Shown here: in pieces, positions 6,956 through 8,551 of the stretch
How the letters are laid out: each line of letters opens with the position of its first letter
Position numbering within the stretch: the first letter of the stretch is position 1
Origin: Spirochaetales bacterium
GTDB taxonomy: Bacteria; Spirochaetota; Spirochaetia; DSM-27196; PWMO01
Assembly: GCA_007123465.1 (NCBI GenBank)
Contig: SKLB01000070.1
Span: 1 to 8,551, forward strand
Direction of reading: 5' to 3'
Length of the DNA: 8,551 nucleotides
Program-made: the position numbers and the translations under genes
Notes under the pieces: model-generated
What the model was told of the DNA's origin: nothing
Database searches by the model: none
What the model saw: only the letters and a program-made list of their open reading frames with translations

Positions 6956-7324
6956 ATGAAACGCAGTCGTTTCTACTGCGAGAACTGCGCCGCGGAAGTA
7001 AAAGCCACCGCCAGGTTGTGCCCGGCGTGCGGGCGCTTTTTCTCGGCGGTCAGATGTCCCCAGTGCCTGTATACCGATGAGGCTCGCATGTTCACCTTTG
7101 GCTGTCCCAGGTGCGGCTATGCATCGGGCAACGCATCCGGCACAGTGGCGGCAGGTTCCGGTGATTGGGAAATTGTCGGCGACGTTTCCGGCGACGACAG
7201 CCGCCTCCGGCGTGGTCGCCGATACTACAGAGCGCGCGAGATTCCGGGTTGGGTGTGGCATCTAACAGCGGCCATACTGACGGTGATATTTGCGATCCTG
7301 GTAATTATCTATATCAACCTGTAA
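6956..7324 (+). CDS. Double zinc-ribbon protein with C-terminal membrane anchor
   Basis: A 122-residue protein with four CxxC knuckles: C8/C11 (CENC), C22/C25 (CPAC), C34/C37 (CPQC) and C50/C53 (CPRC). They form two zinc-ribbon units of the DZANK/zinc-ribbon type, about residues 6-26 and 32-55. A low-complexity Gly/Ser/Asp linker with a basic patch (LRRGRRYYRAR) leads to a hydrophobic helix from about residue 99 to the very last residue. There is no N-terminal signal, so the ribbons should be cytoplasmic with the protein anchored by its tail. The ATG lies 13 bases after the preceding stop; only a weak purine run (GAAAG, 6941-6945) precedes it, suggesting translational coupling. Such ribbons commonly mediate protein or nucleic-acid contacts; the target here is unknown. 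Being last in an operon with a receptor phosphatase suggests, without proving, a membrane-proximal adaptor. Confidence 0.9.
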   Translation: MKRSRFYCENCAAEVKATARLCPACGRFFSAVRCPQCLYTDEARMFTFGCPRCGYASGNASGTVAAGSGDWEIVGDVSGDDSRLRRGRRYYRAREIPGWVWHLTAAILTVIFAILVIIYINL

Positions 7325-7337
7325 CGGTCAGTACAGG
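7318..7337. terminator. Weak stem-loop across the convergent stop codons (possible bidirectional terminator)
   Basis: CCTGTA (7318-7323) and TACAGG (7332-7337) pair perfectly around an 8-base loop that includes the 3-base gap between the two convergent genes and all of the minus-strand gene's stop codon; the TAA of the zinc-ribbon gene straddles the left arm and loop. It is symmetric, so it would form in both transcripts. The 6-bp stem is weak and no T-tract follows on either strand, so the terminator role is tentative. Confidence 0.25.
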
Positions 7338-8551
7338 ATCCCCATGCCTGCGCCGAGGAACAGGGTCGGTCCCGAGCCGCGAGCTGTCTCTGCGCTGCTG
7401 AACAGACTCAGCACAACAGGTGTGCGGGGTATACTCTGGTGTAGTTCAACAGCAGTGTAGAGCGGCGCTGCAATGCTCCAGCCCTGCACAAATGGTTCAT
7501 GGCGTACTGCTGCCGAAAGTGCGGCGCTGAATCCGCGATAATCGTAGAACAGTGCCGCGCGGGTGTAGCTCCAGAACAACGGGAATCCCGCGTTGGAGTA
7601 ATCTGTCTTGTCATCAGGGTACGAGTTCGAAACCACAAGCTCCGGCGTTACTACCAGGCGAAAGTAAGACGATCGCAGCCCAACCGGTGACGCGAGGCGC
7701 AGCGAGGGCCAGCTGGCATTGGCGTCATGCGGATTGACGCTGCTGGTGCCGGCGGCTTCCAGCACCAGCGATGCCTGCAATGCTGCTATCAGGCGGTCTG
7801 ACAGTGACACAAAAGGGGCGGCGGCGTCGGAGTAGACCCAGCGCAGAGAGCTGCCCGCCTTCAGGCGCGTAGTAGCGCCTGAAGCGGAAATGAACAGATC
7901 CCCCACCGCAGCCAGTTCCAGATCCGCCCCTAGACCGAGGCGCAGCCCAAGATGCACAGGCAGCGCCGGGTCCAGTGATGTCGAGGCGTTTGCAACATGT
8001 CTCGAAGCGATCGCGTGCACCTGAAATACGCCGCGCGGCAAGGCTATGATATCTGGTGCCAACAGTGCACCGGATGTTGAACTGCGGGTAGTGCGGAAAC
8101 CGAGGTCGAGGCTGTGGTCCAGTGTTAACGGCAGAGAGCGCACCATTCGCGTGGCGTGATCGGCCGATTGGGCCTCTACGGTAAGCGTGTACTCTCCCGA
8201 TGGTAACGGGTTGTTGTAACGGTCCTGTCCATCCCACACAAAGCGCTGGCGACGCTGGGTGAAGTCGCTGATCTGATGCTGGAAGACGGTTCTGCCCTCG
8301 GCGTTTACTACGGTCAGAGCGGCTGACCCGGCGGCAGTTACGTCAAAACGCACGCTTGTCGAACCTGCGCTTCCCGGATGCAGCGGGTTGAACACGCTGC
8401 GCGACAGATCAAGATTGTGCAGCTCAAATGGGACGGGGCTCAGAGTGATGTGGCGTACGGTTGTACGGTTCTCGCGGATTGTGAGCCGCTCGCGGTGGTC
8501 CGCGTAGCCAAATCTGGTGACATAGAGCGTGTAGTCGCCCACCGGCAGCCG
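7328..8551 (-). CDS. PEGA-like / FlgD-type Ig / probable outer-membrane beta-barrel protein (5' end outside window)
   Basis: The minus-strand frame is open to the right edge, so 407 C-terminal codons are visible; the GTG at 8542 is internal. Counting from the edge, residues 1-37 resemble the end of a PEGA or carboxypeptidase-regulatory-like beta-sandwich (LPVGDYTLYVTRFGYADH, then a TVRHITL strand). Residues about 50-127 form a FlgD-type Ig domain: it starts SVFNPLHPG, has W106-D107-G108-Q109-D110 and ends with PSGEYTLTVEA, the usual signature of this fold. Residues about 145-407 alternate hydrophobic and polar strands, with repeated short Tyr/Trp/Phe-rich segments and no cysteine, and the protein ends GMGILY with a terminal aromatic residue, as in outer-membrane barrels. 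It is probably a surface or outer-membrane protein. The gene converges on the phosphatase operon with 3 bases between stops and is not part of it. Confidence 0.88.
   Translation of the reverse strand, partial: RLPVGDYTLYVTRFGYADHRERLTIRENRTTVRHITLSPVPFELHNLDLSRSVFNPLHPGSAGSTSVRFDVTAAGSAALTVVNAEGRTVFQHQISDFTQRRQRFVWDGQDRYNNPLPSGEYTLTVEAQSADHATRMVRSLPLTLDHSLDLGFRTTRSSTSGALLAPDIIALPRGVFQVHAIASRHVANASTSLDPALPVHLGLRLGLGADLELAAVGDLFISASGATTRLKAGSSLRWVYSDAAAPFVSLSDRLIAALQASLVLEAAGTSSVNPHDANASWPSLRLASPVGLRSSYFRLVVTPELVVSNSYPDDKTDYSNAGFPLFWSYTRAALFYDYRGFSAALSAAVRHEPFVQGWSIAAPLYTAVELHQSIPRTPVVLSLFSSAETARGSGPTLFLGAGMGILY
7742..7769. repeat. Inverted repeat in the beta-barrel gene (8-bp arms)
   Basis: GCTGGTGC (7742-7749) and GCACCAGC (7762-7769) are perfect complements around a 12-base loop, within coding sequence. 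There is no T-tract. It could be chance, or local mRNA structure. Confidence 0.4.
7859..7884. repeat. Perfect 10-bp inverted repeat with 6-base loop in the beta-barrel gene
   Basis: CTTCAGGCGC (7859-7868) and GCGCCTGAAG (7875-7884) pair perfectly around GTAGTA. It lies in the middle of the coding sequence (protein SGATTRLKA), with no T-run on either strand, so it is not a standard terminator. It is the strongest hairpin I found in the window. Confidence 0.5.

Noticed and set aside
6752..7261. Minus-strand open frame opposite the zinc-ribbon gene
   Set aside because: The plus strand encodes four ordered CxxC pairs and a membrane helix, which the antisense frame merely mirrors.
7859..7884. 10-bp palindrome as an intrinsic terminator
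   Set aside because: It sits mid-gene and has no run of T on either strand.
7725..8237. 170-codon minus-strand frame within the beta-barrel gene
   Set aside because: It is in a different frame of the same strand as a protein with a clear FlgD-type Ig signature; its Arg/Gly-rich translation is a frame-shifted shadow.
1..8551. CRISPR arrays, tRNA or rRNA genes, insertion sequences, direct repeats
   Set aside because: Both strands were read by eye; almost all bases are in supported genes and no spaced direct repeats, cloverleaf-like segments or transposase motifs were seen.

Overview
The window looks like a piece of a moderately GC-rich spirochaete chromosome. This is an inference from protein style: a very large exported receptor ending in a SpoIIE-type phosphatase, a PEGA/FlgD-Ig/beta-barrel surface protein, and tight co-directional genes. 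No rRNA, tRNA or housekeeping marker is present to confirm it. No mobile element, CRISPR array or RNA gene was seen, and coding density is close to 100 percent.

Layout. Positions 1-7324 hold four plus-strand genes with junctions of 4, 23 and 13 bases, almost certainly one operon whose promoter lies left of the window. They are (1) the 3' part of a helical TPR-like repeat protein; (2) a 1548-residue transmembrane receptor phosphatase; (3) a secreted, cysteine-free protein of unknown function; (4) a small protein with two four-cysteine zinc ribbons and a C-terminal membrane anchor. On the minus strand, converging with only 3 bases between stop codons, is the 3' part of an outer-membrane-type protein with a PEGA-like end, a FlgD-type Ig domain and a probable beta-barrel.

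The centrepiece is the receptor phosphatase. In order it has a signal peptide, a probable seven-bladed beta-propeller (four blades with Asp-boxes), two FN3/Ig-like repeats plus a third beta domain, a first membrane helix, a short basic cytoplasmic segment, a second membrane helix, a Cache-like periplasmic domain split by a helical insert, a third membrane helix, HAMP, and a PP2C/SpoIIE phosphatase with an extra segment of about 95 residues. The N-terminal half resembles in plan the propeller-plus-Ig sensors of Bacteroidetes hybrid two-component systems. The C-terminal half resembles a complete RsbU-like stress receptor, and its first residues look like an independent gene start. The protein therefore reads as a fusion of two receptors in one chain.

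How the genes may work together (inference): an envelope-facing receptor reads a polymer, ligand or envelope state through the propeller and Cache domains and dephosphorylates a cytoplasmic partner, presumably a STAS-type anti-sigma antagonist. No STAS protein, anti-sigma kinase or sigma factor is encoded here, so the output must lie elsewhere. The TPR-like and secreted proteins could be scaffold or accessory sensing components, and the zinc-ribbon protein a membrane-tethered cytoplasmic partner.
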